DNA of 64,000 bases, taken from positions 26,321,540-26,385,539 of the forward strand of contig CM055111.1 in the NCBI GenBank assembly GCA_029204225.1. Reading direction: 5' to 3'. Position 1 is the stretch's first letter; each line of letters opens with the position of its first letter. Below are positions 46,519 through 58,499 of this stretch, in pieces. This stretch comes from Diphasiastrum complanatum. Its lineage: Eukaryota; Streptophyta; Lycopodiopsida; Lycopodiales; Lycopodiaceae. The notes under the pieces are model-generated. The model did not search any database. It was not told the origin of the DNA and saw only the letters and a list, made by a program, of their open reading frames with translations. Made by a program: the position numbers and the translations under genes.

Positions 46519-47004
46519 TGTTACGTCCATGTCCTGTATAAGGGAATCGGAATAATTCCTGACATGCATAGCCGGTCACTCCAAGTATATATGGTTATTG
46601 GTTATGCCTCGTCATTCCGGGTTTAGCATGTAAAGTATTAATAATCAGATGATGGCCCAAACCTATAATTGGACATAGGAGCACTTGCATGGTGTCTGAC
46701 TGCTATAATGCAAGAATAGGAGGTTAATTGCTAATATAGGCTGCATGCAGGGGATCTTAAGGGGAATATTCTCTCTTTGGAGAGAGAATACTTACCATGG
46801 AAACTTGCCCATCTCCCTATTGGAAATTCAGTTTCTTTAGCCAGGATTCCTCTGATCTCTTGCATTCATTCATGGCTTGTGGGCTAGGTCCAGGAGAGAT
46901 CTAGGATTGGATGGGTGGTTTTGCTCCACAAGTGTCCTTTTGGTTGTTTTGCAACAAGATCTAGTCAGATCTTCATAAGGCGATTTTTACAGTGGTATCA
47001 GAGC
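46519..47004 (+). mobile_element. Copia 5' LTR and primer binding site
   Basis: LTR 46519-46991 starts TGTTACGTCCATG and ends TTTTTACA. One base later TGGTATCAGAGC (46993-47004) is an exact initiator tRNA-Met primer site. The LTR is 473 bases, plus strand. Confidence 0.8.
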
Positions 47005-48110
47005 TATGGATTTGCATTAATTGGAAGGTGGAGCTACTTCTTGTATTTTCTCAGTTTTTGTGGATTTCTCCTTGCATGTTACTTCCAGGTGGTGGAATTG
47101 ATCTCCAAGTAGGTGGCTTCTCTGAATTTGGTGTACTTTCAGCCTAAAGATCATAATTATGGATTTTCTCCATAGTTTTTGATGAAATCAAAGGATTTTT
47201 TTTGGTTTTAGTGAATTTTTCACCCTAAATTGAAGTTTTTTGCTTGGAATTGATCATAGGTACTGATGCAGTACATTTTCAAAATTGTACTTGCTGTTTT
47301 ACAGTCATTAATCCTAATGATTGCATGATGTTTGAATAGTCAAAAGGATGATTAGATAGTGATTTTGGACCAAAAACTGGGGTTTTTGGGCTAGAAATGG
47401 GCTATAGAATCCATATTTGACTGAAATTAGAACTTGTAGTGCTTGCATGTAATGGATTTATAGGGATTTGGATCTGATTGCACTTATTTGTGGATTTATC
47501 CCACAAATTTTGGTCAAAATTGGTCAAAAATCATGGTTTTTTGATGTTTTTTGGACTAATTTTGTGGTAGATCTCAAAATTCATAGCCAATATTTTGCAT
47601 GCACGTTTTTAAAGGTGAAATGAAGTTGTCCTAAGGCTGTCATGAAGTTTGGTTAGGATTGGACACCATTAGGGGGCTCAAAACATCAAAAAATAGTGTA
47701 TTTTTGGTGATTCTTGGGCATGAATACCTACCAAATGGGGGTTTGAACCTGTTGGTTCTCATTACAAGCTTAAAGATATGATTTAAAGACACCATCATGT
47801 TGAAGTTTTGCTTGTTGAAGGAGGCCAAAAATGCATTTTTTGCATAATCTGAGCTTATGATTGCTTGCTGGACCTGTTAGAAGCCTCTATGCCTCTCTAA
47901 TGAACCTTAGTAGAGTGCTTGTAACCTCTAATTGGATGCTTATTGGGCTAGAGTTGGATTTTTTATGATACCACCTACAAAAAGTGTGCCCTCCTACTTG
48001 ATTTTCTGTCATTTCTAGCTCGCACGTGTGAAGCCTAGGTGGCAGGGTGATGTGGCAAGTGCCTTGTAGACCCACTCTTCCTCCATACTGTTTTAACCAG
48101 AGATTTTAGG
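47005..48110 (+). other. leader-like non-coding internal region
   Basis: T/G-rich, with repeated TTTTTGG, AAATTGGTC and GATTTT phrases and no gag or pol. Consistent with the leader of the element primed at 46993, or with a non-autonomous derivative. Confidence 0.4.
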
Positions 48111-48119
48111 CTGAAAAGT

Positions 48120-50900
48120 AGTACACAAGCATTCCTTGACTACAATCTATAAAGGGAAGCAAATTTCTCATAAGTAAACAATTACTTAATGAATAATGCC
48201 TGGAAGATTCACACAATTTTAGACATGTACACAAATTTAGAGTTCAAATAACAGATCTAAATGTTTGACTCAACCAATCGATCAAGAATTACTCACTATC
48301 TTAAGAATCATCATATTTCCATATAATCATCTACTGACTTTTAAGTATCAGTTTATGATCCGTCAATCATAAACATTTAGAATCTTATGATTCGTCAATC
48401 ATAATTTATCGGATTCCAAAACCATACTTAATCATTTAGAGATACTAGAGTATATGCACAACATACCACTTAGGAAATATAAGAAACATCCTGAAATTTT
48501 TTCCACAAGGAAAATTACTAGATTCCAAGAATATTCTTCCAACTCGATTTTTAACCAAATTATGAGTTCCAAATTCTACAATCAACCTAGTAATTAAAGG
48601 CCATTATAACATATGTCTTTAACAATATAAACTTTATACAATCACCTAGAACCACATCTAAAAACTACAAAGTTCTACTGAATTCAACTTGGACATTAGT
48701 TAGACTCTATCATCCAATATGAGCTCACTCGGATATAGTCAATAACTTAAGATATTCCTCCTTAAAAAATATTCTATGCACACAATTCTCATAGATGAAT
48801 CTAGATGACTCACAATCATGTGTCTTATAAGAAATATAGATCAAAATAAATAGTTCCTGGTGAATTCTCTTCACACTGCTTATTTATCCAATTAACTTCT
48901 AATCAGGAGTAATTCAATTACCCAAGTCAATTGCAAATGATTCAAAAATCTTAAATGTCTAGGTATCAAATTCATATATTCCGAAATAATACCACATTAA
49001 GATCCACATCCAGACCATCAATAAGTTAATGAATTATCTTTTCAATAGAAAGAGACATTAACCTGCAAGTAATTGTTCCTCACATTACTTGTTCACATGT
49101 TTATGCACACTGACTAGTTTAAGTATACAATATAAACTCAGTAAAAACAAATAGTAGATCCACAAGATTTAGGTGTACATAAGCAACATATCCAACTATG
49201 TTCCTATACATAAACATAGGCTATAAATATTTGGGTTTAGGAAACCTAAATTCCGAGCCATATTTAAAAATCTTATATGGAAGTACATTTTCATATAACT
49301 ATAACAGTCCTTCAGAATAGAGTTCTACACTCTAGAGGAAATTATATGAATTTCAATCCAATTGTCATGTATTAAGAAAGTTCTAAAGAGTAGAGGTCTA
49401 ATATAATAGAGAAATAGATTTAAGGGCTTCCATATTTTGTAATTAATGAGATACCATTTAGGATCAATATATATCTCATAATTCCCAAATTACCCTAAAC
49501 AAAAACCAATAAACTCTGTTAGTATTACCATTACAACAATCACTGACCATTGGTCTATAGATCATTCTACCCAAGAAATCCCCTTTAGAATCACTGATGT
49601 CCCATACCACCAGCTTATCCTCCAAGAATCCTCTACATTTAGATCTGTATGGCCCAAAAAGTCAAAAAGACTATTTGGATATCCTATACCCAGAATATAG
49701 GATCAAATTCACAACCAATTCCAGGAGATAATCCTAACAATTAAAATCCCTCATGCTCCTTTAGTGTTACTAAAAAAACACCATGTCACATTGTACCAAA
49801 CATGGACAAAATTGAATGTATCATTCAAGTAAGAATTGATATGCCATAATTGTATTCACTAACCCAAAAAAAAACATAGATTTTAACAAAACCGAATACC
49901 ATACTGACTTAGATATCCCATATCTATTTCAGAATCAGTAAAAAGAACTTAATTCTTTTATCAGGTTAGAACTCTCTTACAATTATTAAGAGAAATACTC
50001 AATAACAGGAAAGAATCCAAATTACTAGATTCATGTATGGAACACCTTCCATCTGCTTTACTTTGCAAGATCCAGATCAAATTGCAAAACAGAGATGGTT
50101 CCATAAATAAATTATCAATCTTGCCACTACTTTTCCTTTAGAATCATCGATTTCTCAAAATTTTAATTCACACTGGGGAAAAGGAATCCAAATTCCCAGA
50201 GGCAGTCTTCTTAAATAATTCCCAATTTTATTCTCACTTGCAATTAGTTGTACTTCAGGAATTGAATGTAAATCAAATAATTGGATCACTAAGACCACCA
50301 ATCATCTACATCTTAGACTTCCACTTTTTCCCCCCTTCCAAAAATGACCCCAAATTTGTACTAGGAAAATGTTCAATTTGGTATCAATAACTTTAACTAC
50401 TAATTAACCTGACAATTTAGATTGTTCAATCATTAAGTGCCGCACTTAAATCATGGCAAATCCCCTTATGGATCAGCATAGAAACTGTAACAACTAGATT
50501 TACATTATTCTTGGTCTTTATTGATCCCTAAAACAAGAAATGCTCCTTAATTGACAGATTCACAAAATTTTCAACTAAAAGTGAAGGATAGAATGACCTT
50601 ATAGAACAGACCAATTCCATCACATTAAGATCATTCACTTTATAATTCATTTTTGTTTGATTGATATCCAATGAATTTGAACAAATTGAAAACATCCATG
50701 GTTTCTTCAAATTTTACATAAACTGGGATTTTCAAATTCCATTCAATATGGACCTAAACTGTGAAAATTGATCAAACATCGACTTGACACTTTCACAATT
50801 ACCATCACATATTGGAACAATTTCGAAACATCCAGCATGCTTCAGACATGACATGCAGTGATTTCAATTAAAAAAATCAATTTTTACGTAAATTGCCAAG
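48120..50900. repeat. diverged dispersed repeat, copy 1
   Basis: Matches 59161 onward in the same orientation. Shared landmarks include TACACAAGC starts, GCAAATTTCTCATAAG, TTTATGATCCGTCAATCATAAAC, AACAATATAAACTTTATACA, CAGTCCTTCAGAA and ATGTCCCATACCACCAG. The plus strand is A/C-rich and G-poor with no credible reading frame. Similarity is clear to about 50000 and fades afterwards. Confidence 0.7.
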
Positions 50901-51186
50901 AAACTGGGAATATTAGCACTAGGATTTTCGAATCCTTTCGAAATGAACCAACTGTGAATATTGATTAAGAAGATCGATCTATCAAATTCACAAGCACTGT
51001 CACATATCGAAATTATTTCGAAACAATCTGCATGCAACAAACTCGACATGCATTGACTTTTTCGAAAAAAAAAAATGAGGCCTAATGGAAGAAGTTGAAA
51101 GAGGCCACTTAGGCCACATCGTCCTCACCACATCCACAAAATCCCATACTAGATGGCTCATCCTTTGGTGGACCCTTTTTCTAGAA
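50901..51186. other. AT-rich flank of copy 1
   Basis: No gene recognised; likely the decayed end of the dispersed repeat. Confidence 0.35.
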
Positions 51187-51229
51187 TGTTGGCACTAGAA
51201 GTCGTGTGAGGGAGGGTGGGAGGGAGACC

Positions 51230-51251
51230 GGGGGGGGGGGGGGGGGGGGGG
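51230..51251. repeat. G homopolymer, 22 bases
   Basis: Preceded by a G-rich stretch (51209-51228); high G-quadruplex potential. Length may be unreliable in any assembly. Confidence 0.9.
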
Positions 51252-51943
51252 TGTGAAAAATTGCCTACATTGGCAAATCTAGCCACGTAGAATATTGTAC
51301 ATTTTGTCAATATTGTTTGTTGGTTACTTGAATGGCCAAAGTGCCACTTGTACATACACACCTAAAGTATGGTTACCACGAGTCAAGAGGAGTGGTTGTG
51401 TCTATTTGGTAGTGATTCCTACTTTGTAGGATCTAGACCATGATTTATGATGAGATTTGTACCTACCATGCACCTACCAAGCATGACTCTTGGATCTAGA
51501 CTAGGGTTTTCACATTAGGGCAAGAAAGTGGAGTCTACTTCCTTATTACATGCTGGATTTTCACCTAACTTTGCAAAGGAAGTGTGTTTTACTATGTATT
51601 TCCATTCTCCATAGTGAGAAGATAGAAACTTTTTGGAGCCTCAAGGAGAAACTCGAGTTTCCTCTCATTGTATGGTGATTACTCTATTTTTCCAATGAAA
51701 CCCAGCTTTGGCACTTTGTAAACACTGTCTACAGGCCGTACTACAGCCTTATTTCCACACGTGTGGAGTTGGATTAGACTATTTGATCAATGCTTTGATT
51801 GTCTCTACTTATTTCCTATCAAGCTGCTAAACTAGATCTTGTTTTCTGATGACTAGTTTCTGATAGATTGTTTAACAAGCATACAATCACCTTGTGGATC
51901 ATTCAAAGATCCATTTATGGTCCTTAGTATTGTACTTTTCACA
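51252..51943. mobile_element. solo LTR, 692 bases
   Basis: Starts TGTGAAAA and ends TTTTCACA, perfect 8-base inverted termini with TG...CA ends. It is flanked on both sides by GGGGG, consistent with a 5-base target duplication in a G tract. No primer site or pol adjoins it. Confidence 0.6.
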
Positions 51944-51973
51944 GGGGGGAGGGGTAGGGGTGGGGGGGGGGGG
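51944..51973. repeat. G-rich tract
   Basis: Four G runs separated by A or T, the last 12 bases long; G-quadruplex-capable. Confidence 0.9.
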
Positions 51974-51981
51974 TTACCCTC

Positions 51982-52320
51982 ATGATCTGGGAGAAGTACC
52001 CTTATGAGAGTACAATGTCATATGGCGGTAGAGGTAGAGGCAAAATTCTCAACCAACCTACTAAAGTAATCAGTCTGAGTGACTTGTTGAGCCCTCAGTC
52101 AATCCTGTTAGCTGATGCCACGCCCCGAGGTGTCGATGCAGTGCCTCACCACTCAAAAGGACTTCTAGAGACAATGTTGAGAGTCGAGTCTAAGAGAACG
52201 AGAACTACTAGTGCTAGGCTAAGTTGTACATTTTGTGAGCCCCATGGTAATTCCCAAAAGATGGAAAACCATGCGAGAGCTAGCAATTTGGGCCCTTTCA
52301 AACTTGAGATGTATTTCTAA
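51982..52320 (+). CDS. open frame of 112 codons, unknown product
   Basis: Reads MIWEKYPYESTMSYGGRGRG, KVISLSDLLSPQSILLADAT and a CTFCEPHG motif with two Cys and one His. An RGG-like start and a partial zinc-knuckle look are suggestive of retroelement gag, but no family match is claimed. Confidence 0.25.
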   Translation: MIWEKYPYESTMSYGGRGRGKILNQPTKVISLSDLLSPQSILLADATPRGVDAVPHHSKGLLETMLRVESKRTRTTSARLSCTFCEPHGNSQKMENHARASNLGPFKLEMYF

Positions 52321-52324
52321 TAAA

Positions 52325-52405
52325 GAGGCCTCTTAATAATGAGTAAGTTACGGGATGGCCTCCTTAATATGTGTAAGTTAAGAGGTGACTTTCTTAATAT
52401 GTGAA
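52325..52405. repeat. short imperfect tandem repeat
   Basis: About three units around CTTAATATGTGTAAGTTA. Confidence 0.5.
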
Positions 52406-52847
52406 AATCAAGATGTAGAACCCAAGATGTTATAGAATGGGGTTCACCCACTCGTGAGTATATAGAGGAGTCTCCTCTAGGAGTTTCCAAAGCATATGAT
52501 TTGTAAGGAGATGTTGTTGCTTTGTTAATTGAAGATCCTACCATTTGCATTTTATTTTATGCTCCATCTTCATGCATTCAATTTGGGTACTTGTTTATCT
52601 TGTTGATTCTTCCTTCTTTCAGGTTTGGTTTTGTGATTAACATCAGATAGATGTGTAGGGCTTAGTGGCAGATCATAACCATTCAGATTTGATCTTACTT
52701 TGTGATTGACTCCCTGAGGAGTTTTTATTACAAATGTTGAGTGATATGTCAGAAATGGTGAACTCCTGGAACTTTGCAACAACACGAACACGAAGCAAAG
52801 GTCGAAGAGAACAATTTGTGAAAGTCAACGTGCCTTGACTCGAAGGA

Positions 52848-52869
52848 CGAATGATTCATGAATCATTCG
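52848..52869. repeat. perfect 22-base palindrome
   Basis: Half-site CGAATGATTCA followed by its exact complement; GTGAATCG follows directly, extending the motif. Confidence 0.95.
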
Positions 52870-53901
52870 TGAATCGTAAACATACCTCCAGGACCGCAAC
52901 CGCAAAGGGATGCAAAACGAAAGGTTACGAAAGAAACGAAAAGAACGAAAGCAAACGAAAGAAACAAAACAAACGAAGGGAAATCTTTCGTGCTGCCAGC
53001 TGGCAACTCAACGGGCTTGGAGTCGTAGACTTCACGCCCAGCTGAAACGAGTGGCAACGATGGAGAGTAACTGATTAGTTGATTAGCCTTAACTAGTCTT
53101 GTGATTCTGCGTTTAGCTATCTTGTAAAATCCACACAGTGGAGATATAAACTATCATTTTTGGATCATAAATATAGAAGAGAATAGACAGAATTTCTGTA
53201 AGAGACAGAGAGAGACATAGCGAGTAGAGCAGAAAAGAAAAATACTAGAAACGAAAGAGTTGTGCATGAAAGTCTGCCAACAAGCAGAACACAGCGAAAG
53301 AGCAGAGTGTCATTCCGCCAACAAGCGAGACACTGACGATCTCACTCTAAACATTAAACTCATAATACAGTTGCTCTATTTTTGTGCATCTCCTTGTCTT
53401 GTGTCGTTTGTCTTGATTGCTAGAATAGAATGTGTTCTGTGATGTGCAGTTGCGTGTCTAGGTTCCTGTGAAGCTTCCGCGCAATAGAAAATTGAAAGAC
53501 ACAAAATGATTCTCGAATACAAAAATGAAAATGAAATAAAAAAAGAAACAGTTTTGTGACATGATATTTATAATAAACACTTTGTAGGATTTTGCAGTTC
53601 TTAGTTAGATTTAGTTTTGCTGATCTGGTGATTTCAGTAGGATTAGATTCATTTTTATTCATTGTTTCTTGTTTAGATTGAATTAATAATAATCTACATT
53701 TTGTAAGAAACCAAAGAAGATCTGAAAAAGATTGTAGAACGTAGATATATGAGTCTTGATAGATCATAGATTTGAGTTGAGCTTCCATTATCAATAAAGG
53801 ATCGAGATGAGGCCATAGATGTGTCAAGCTGCTTGCATTCATCTTTTTCACAAGCACGCATTCCATCTTTTCTCTAAGATTGAAATTGCATCACACCACC
53901 A
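52870..53901. other. LTR-like or leader-like non-coding interval
   Basis: Contains AAACGAAAG-rich text (52915-52985) and a local duplication (GCCAACAAGC near 53276 and 53319). No gene recognised, and no LTR borders could be fixed. Confidence 0.35.
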
Positions 53902-54039
53902 TCATCCGACATTCAAGCAAACAATAGCCCAACCACTATCTAACGTCTCTTGAAACCAATCTTCCAGTGACACATCCCTATCATACACCATTTTAGGAGG
54001 CAAAAGAATATTTTGAATTACATCCGATGACAGACATCT

Positions 54040-54200
54040 CCTTTGTATCTGCCATTCCACCACATTCAATCGCATTTGCCCTTGAATTGCTCTAGGCTGC
54101 ATTCCAACCGCAGTTGCATTGCATTCAATCGCAATCAACCGCATCTGCCCTTGCACTGCTCTAGACGACATTCCAACCGCACTTGCATCACAATACAACC
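54040..54200. repeat. ~66-base tandem repeat, two copies
   Basis: Two units around CCGCATCTGCCCTTG and CATTCCAACCGCA; on the minus strand they encode AVGMSSRAVQGQMRL and AVGMQPRAIQGQMRL. Confidence 0.75.
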
Positions 54201-54299
54201 ATAGTAGACCACACCTGCACCACAAGGGAGATGCAGCATGATCCTCTAAATTGTCATCGACGAACAGACTTAAAAAAAACTACATCCAATTTATAACTG

Positions 54300-54430
54300 A
54301 CGGTGCATCCAAATCCGAGAATTCAATGTTGCATCCGACGATCCGAACCGACAATTGCATCCGACAAGTTTAGGTCCGACGTTGCATCTGACGATTTTGT
54401 ATCCGACGTGCATCTGACGACTACTTCCGA
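54300..54430. repeat. GCATC(C/T)GACG short repeats
   Basis: At least six irregular copies of a motif near GCATCCGACGA. Confidence 0.7.
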
Positions 54431-54589
54431 GTTCTTGTTTCATAAGTCTAATTCTGATTTACACCTATGTCTGATGTCATTCGAGAAGAAGACTAGGAGT
54501 TCGATGATGAGGACCATAAAGAGAAAAGAGCTCACCGCATTTTTAATGAAAATCGTCCAAGTGAGATGAGAGATTTAGACCAAGTCTGA

Positions 54590-54990
54590 AAATCTCAATT
54601 CGAGTTGATGAATCAACAACATCAACAACAAATGGAAAAACTCAACAAAGAGTTTCAACAAGGCTTAAAGTCGATTCAAAGTCAGTTGGCAGGGCAATTG
54701 CCATCTGGTAACACTATCCATAGGCATGAAAACACCTGGTGCCCACAATGTGGTGGTGCACATACCAGTAATGAGTATCCATTACATAGACCATATGAAA
54801 CACAACATTGTATACTTTGTGACACCACAACCCACACCACATCAAGAGAACTTATTGCAAGATATTGATGTCACTTATCCGGAGTTGTGGGAGCTATATT
54901 CTGATTGGGAAGTTGGCTATCATGTGCACTACAAAAATGTTGCCCGCTCCTTCCATCCAATAGGAAAATTACAAATGTACATTTCCTAGG
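54590..54990 (+). pseudogene. retroelement gag-like zinc-knuckle fragment
   Basis: Gln-rich helix (MNQQHQQQMEKLNKEFQQGL), then HENTWCPQCGGAHTSNEYP and HCILCDTTTHTTSREL. Two CxxC pairs with His spacing recall the gag end of plant Gypsy elements (CPxCGGxHxxxxCP), with the final Cys replaced by Tyr or Leu. Frame breaks follow. Attribution to Gypsy is tentative. Confidence 0.45.
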
Positions 54991-55059
54991 TGGCATCCTT
55001 GTCACACAGCTTTGTTCCAATGAGAAGCAAGCACGTGAAATGTTACAACATTGGCTTGA

Positions 55060-55640
55060 GGTGCAATAAATGAGTCTTCCGTACAATCACCCTTTATATA
55101 GGAGTCTTATTGGCTCCCTCATTTGGTTGACTATCACTAGGCTCGATTTGAGCTTTAGTGTGCATAAATTGAGCCAATTCATGCAAGATCCAAAGATATG
55201 TATTTTCCACACTTGATTATGGATTAATTTTACAAAAGTGAAGATCTATCAATGGTTGCCTACTCGGACTCGGATTTTGCAAGTGACAAGGTGGATAGAA
55301 AGTCCAATAGTGCATTCACTATTTTTATTGGAGGCAATCTTGTATCTTGGTTATCCAAGAAACAAGACACCATATCTTTGTCATCATGTGAGGCTGAGTA
55401 TAAGGCCTTTGTCATCATGTGAGGCCGAGTATAAGGCCTTACAACTACTACAAAAGAGGTTCTGTGGATCAAAAGATTGCTTATGGAGCTCAAGTGCATC
55501 AAGGATGGAGATCTAACTATCACCAAATGTGACAACATCTCGGCCCAAGCTCTTGCAAACAATCCTATTTTTCATGCAAGGAGCAAACATATTGAGATTG
55601 CACACCACTTTTATAAATTCTTAGATCTAATCTTGGCTTG
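55060..55640 (+). pseudogene. Copia RT-RNase H C-terminal fragment
   Basis: Reads YNHPLYRSLIGSLIWLTITR, LSQFMQDPK, then VAYSDSDFASDKVDRKSNSA, LVSWLSKKQDTISLSSCEAE, IKRLLMELKCIKDGD and ARSKHIEIAHHFYK: the RT connection domain and Copia RNase H with its DSDFA, SCEAEY and HIEI signatures. A 31-base duplication (55379-55440) shifts the frame. Confidence 0.88.
55379..55440. repeat. 31-base tandem duplication inside RNase H
   Basis: 55379-55409 and 55410-55440 differ by one base; the duplication covers the SCEAEYKA codons. Confidence 0.95.
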
Positions 55641-55831
55641 ATTCCAAGATCCATGTTAAAGTAGATAGATTTCTTTTGAGTGTGAAATTGTAAAAGTCAT
55701 CTATCTTGAGGTTTGGGGGTCCTCGTTCAAAACCACTCATTGTACACTTGTAAATAAATGATTAGGCCAATTTGGAAGTGTATTAGCTCCTGGTAGTGTA
55801 GGCTAGTGACACTTAGCATAATGCTAGAGGA

Positions 55832-56345
55832 TGTGTGACATAGCACTCGTGATTCTATTTGTCAATTTGGGCCAATCATTGTAAGAGGTGTCATGTAGGA
55901 GGTCCAATCATTGTAAGAGGTGGTGATCTTAAGGGTCCAATCAAATTTCTTCATTACCACACTCTTGGATCTCGAGCTACTACTAGTGAGAGTGAGGGAG
56001 AATCCATACTTAGTTTTTTGTAGCAAGATCTTGATGTAGCAAGCTCCAACACTTAGTTTTTTTCTTACATTCTCTCTCTACTCGAGAGCTCTATGTTTTA
56101 TTCTCTCTCTACCTAAGAGCAAGCCAAATCTATACTTAGCCTTTTCATGGAAAGTGTCCTTTCATTATGTGTGATGAATGGTTGATGATTGATGCATGTA
56201 CAAAGTGCTCTTGCCTTAGATTTTGAGCTAGTATGCTTGTATCTCAATCTATATTGATCTATGTGCAATCACACACATCTTAGGAGATCATTCACATTGT
56301 TTGAGAAGCCCTCACATGAGTGAAAAGTACACAAATAGAGCCTAA
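55832..56345 (+). repeat. probable 3' LTR of the plus-strand Copia
   Basis: Starts TGTGTGACATAGC and contains GGTCCAATCATTGTAAGAGGTG repeats and CACACATCTTAGGAGATCA. Related text is found in inverted orientation in the LTR at 58500-59141. Right end uncertain. Confidence 0.5.
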
Positions 56346-56819
56346 ATCAAAGCTAAAGCTAAAGCTAAACATACACCTGGACATAGATTTAAACCTAAAT
56401 TCATCCTAAAGCTAAACGTAGATCCAACCTAAATCCAAATCTGACTGATCTAAGCTTCGGTATGTCTCAACTTTAGCCTAACATCTTACATAGTCAACTT
56501 GTAAATCTTAGTAACACTTTTTGCCATAGGCAGCTCATATTGGAGTCTGAAATGAGTTTTCATTATGTTTGACAAAATTTGGAACACTATTTCTTGTGGG
56601 TCCCTAACCGGGCCGTAATATTTGATTTTAGTGTTGCTTAGTATAAGTAGCCACTAAGGCTATTCATTTTGTAACTTGTAATTTTGGAGATTTTCCTTGC
56701 TATTACTTAGTTGGGATTTTTGGCTTGGTTATCCATTCTCAAAAAGAGGACCTTCACGAACTTTTGCATCATATGATTTGAATGCTTCTATGTGATTTAA
56801 GACCTTAAGTATTAATGGA
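56346..56819. other. non-coding spacer between two convergent Copia fragments
   Basis: Contains short AAAGCTAAAGCTAAA and related repeats near 56345-56460; otherwise nothing recognised. Confidence 0.4.
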
Positions 56820-57240
56820 GAGAATATCATAAGAGAAAATTATTGAGGAAGATCAATAATTGGTGATGCATCCATAGATTTCTTGATCTCGGCCTCTTCA
56901 AAAGATGAGTGTTGATCTTCATGAAAGACAACATCTCTACTTTCAATAACTTGAGAAGTAGAGAGTATAAAGACTCTATAGGCCTTCTTGGTGGATGATT
57001 ATCCAACCATGATCCCTTTGCATGCACTAGGATCTTCTTTCTTCCTTGTTTCCAAGGGAATATGGACAAAGCATAAGCATCCAAAAACTCTAAGGTGATC
57101 AACCTTAGGCTTCTTCAAATATATGATTTCATATGGTGACTTTCCTCCAAGAGCTATATGTGGGAGCCTATTGCAAAGATAATTTGCACAATTAATGGCT
57201 TCTCTCCAAAAATCTTTGGGCAAAGATGCCTCAATTCTCA
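56820..57240 (-). pseudogene. Copia integrase C-terminal fragment
   Basis: Minus strand: RIEASLPKDFWREAINCANY, LCNRLPHIALGGKSPYEI, HLRVFGCLCFVHIP, KGIMVG, then shifted KKAYRVFILSTSQVIESRDV. This part of integrase follows the catalytic core, which is missing. Confidence 0.88.
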
Positions 57241-57744
57241 TAGATTGGATTGGACAAGGTTATCAAATTCACTTCTCAAGCCATTGAGAATGACTTCAAC
57301 TAGCTCATTTTGATTGATGGAGTCACCAATACAAGCAAGTTCTCTATGAATATCTTTTACTCTCAAAACATAACTAGATGCACTCTCATCGCTCTTTTGG
57401 CTACTTTGAAAGATTTGATTCCTAAGAGTGAGAAGCCTAGAGGTATTCTTAGCCTCATAGATAGTCTTGAGACAATCCCAAGCTTCTTTGGCTGTTGTAC
57501 AAGTATCTATCTCCCTCAATATCTCATTAGAGACATTCATCTTAATGTAGTGGAGAGCCATCCTAGCTCTCTTTTTGTATTTTTGAACCTCTTGAAGAAC
57601 TTGTGGTTCTTCTTCAAGGCCAAGAGCTATGTCCATCACGTCTTGAAGGATCAAGATGGACTCCATCCTCATTTTCCAAATTGAATAGTTTGAAGTGGAC
57701 AATCTTTCACTTGGTTCCAACAAGGATGAACCCATTGAAGACAT
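57238..57744 (-). CDS. Copia gag (UBN2-type), joined to integrase by deletion
   Basis: 168 open codons: MSSMGSSLLEPSERLSTSNY, SIWKMRMESILILQDVMDI, ALHYIKMNVSNEILREID, AWDCLKTIYEAKNTSRLLTL and ELVEVILNGLRSEFDNLV. A full N-terminal gag core, which packages element RNA. Right after SEFDNLVQ the sequence jumps into integrase (57240), so the gag C terminus, zinc knuckle, protease and integrase core are deleted. The gag frame itself is intact. Confidence 0.9.
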   Translation of the reverse strand: MSSMGSSLLEPSERLSTSNYSIWKMRMESILILQDVMDIALGLEEEPQVLQEVQKYKKRARMALHYIKMNVSNEILREIDTCTTAKEAWDCLKTIYEAKNTSRLLTLRNQIFQSSQKSDESASSYVLRVKDIHRELACIGDSINQNELVEVILNGLRSEFDNLVQSNL

Positions 57745-58487
57745 TTGAAGTGAAGAAAACTCAAATAATGAACAAAAATGTTGCTACACACTCTCAATAG
57801 GATCCAATAATAGAGTACTATCTCCTCCTATGAAAGATCTTGCAACTATTTGTGAATTGATTCTCACTAGCTACACAAATCTCTCTAAAACAAGATCTAT
57901 TTCACATCAAATGATGGAGTATAGGCAAAGTTAGGATCAAACACTTTTAGCACGTGTGAAGTACACTAAGAAACCAAATTTGACTCAAATACAATGATAT
58001 TGCATGAAACAAAATGGCTAAGATCTCAAAACAGTGCCTAGATCACAAATAGATGAGATTGGTAAGCATATAACTGTGATTTTGGATCAACCAAGCAATA
58101 TCTTGACCAAACCAAATGTGTCCACCCAGGTCTAGGTGCCCTACCTAACCCTCTTCAAAAGCTTATAACTTCTGATTGGCTCAACCAAATGGAATGAAAC
58201 TGATTGCATCAGAAACTAGACAAAAATAAGTTCAAAACAAGCTATCAAGCAAGATAAATGGATCAAGCATCAGAGAGAACTTCCAAACTAAAATTGGATG
58301 TTCCTCACATGTGTCTAAGCACCTGATTCCGTACAGTACCAGGTCAGACCCAATCAATGTCCTATTGATCTCTTTTGATCCAAAATTGGACAACATAGCT
58401 AGGAAAATGGATCTTGACAATTTCTAGCTCAAGATTGATGAATAGTTTTCACTCAAATGGATCAAAATGCATGGTAACCTTAGGTAG

Positions 58488-58499
58488 GCTCTGATACCA
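58488..58499 (-). promoter_or_regulatory. Copia primer binding site (initiator tRNA-Met)
   Basis: Complement reads TGGTATCAGAGC, adjoining the LTR end TTCAACA. The 57745-58487 interval between it and gag is a non-coding leader. Confidence 0.9.

Noticed and set aside
46253-46579. Minus-strand open frames of 86-108 codons
   Set aside because: Low-complexity Ser/Leu/Phe text over GA-rich DNA, partly inside a Copia LTR; no support as genes.
51158-51361. Proline-rich minus-strand protein
   Set aside because: The proline run is the translation of the G homopolymer.
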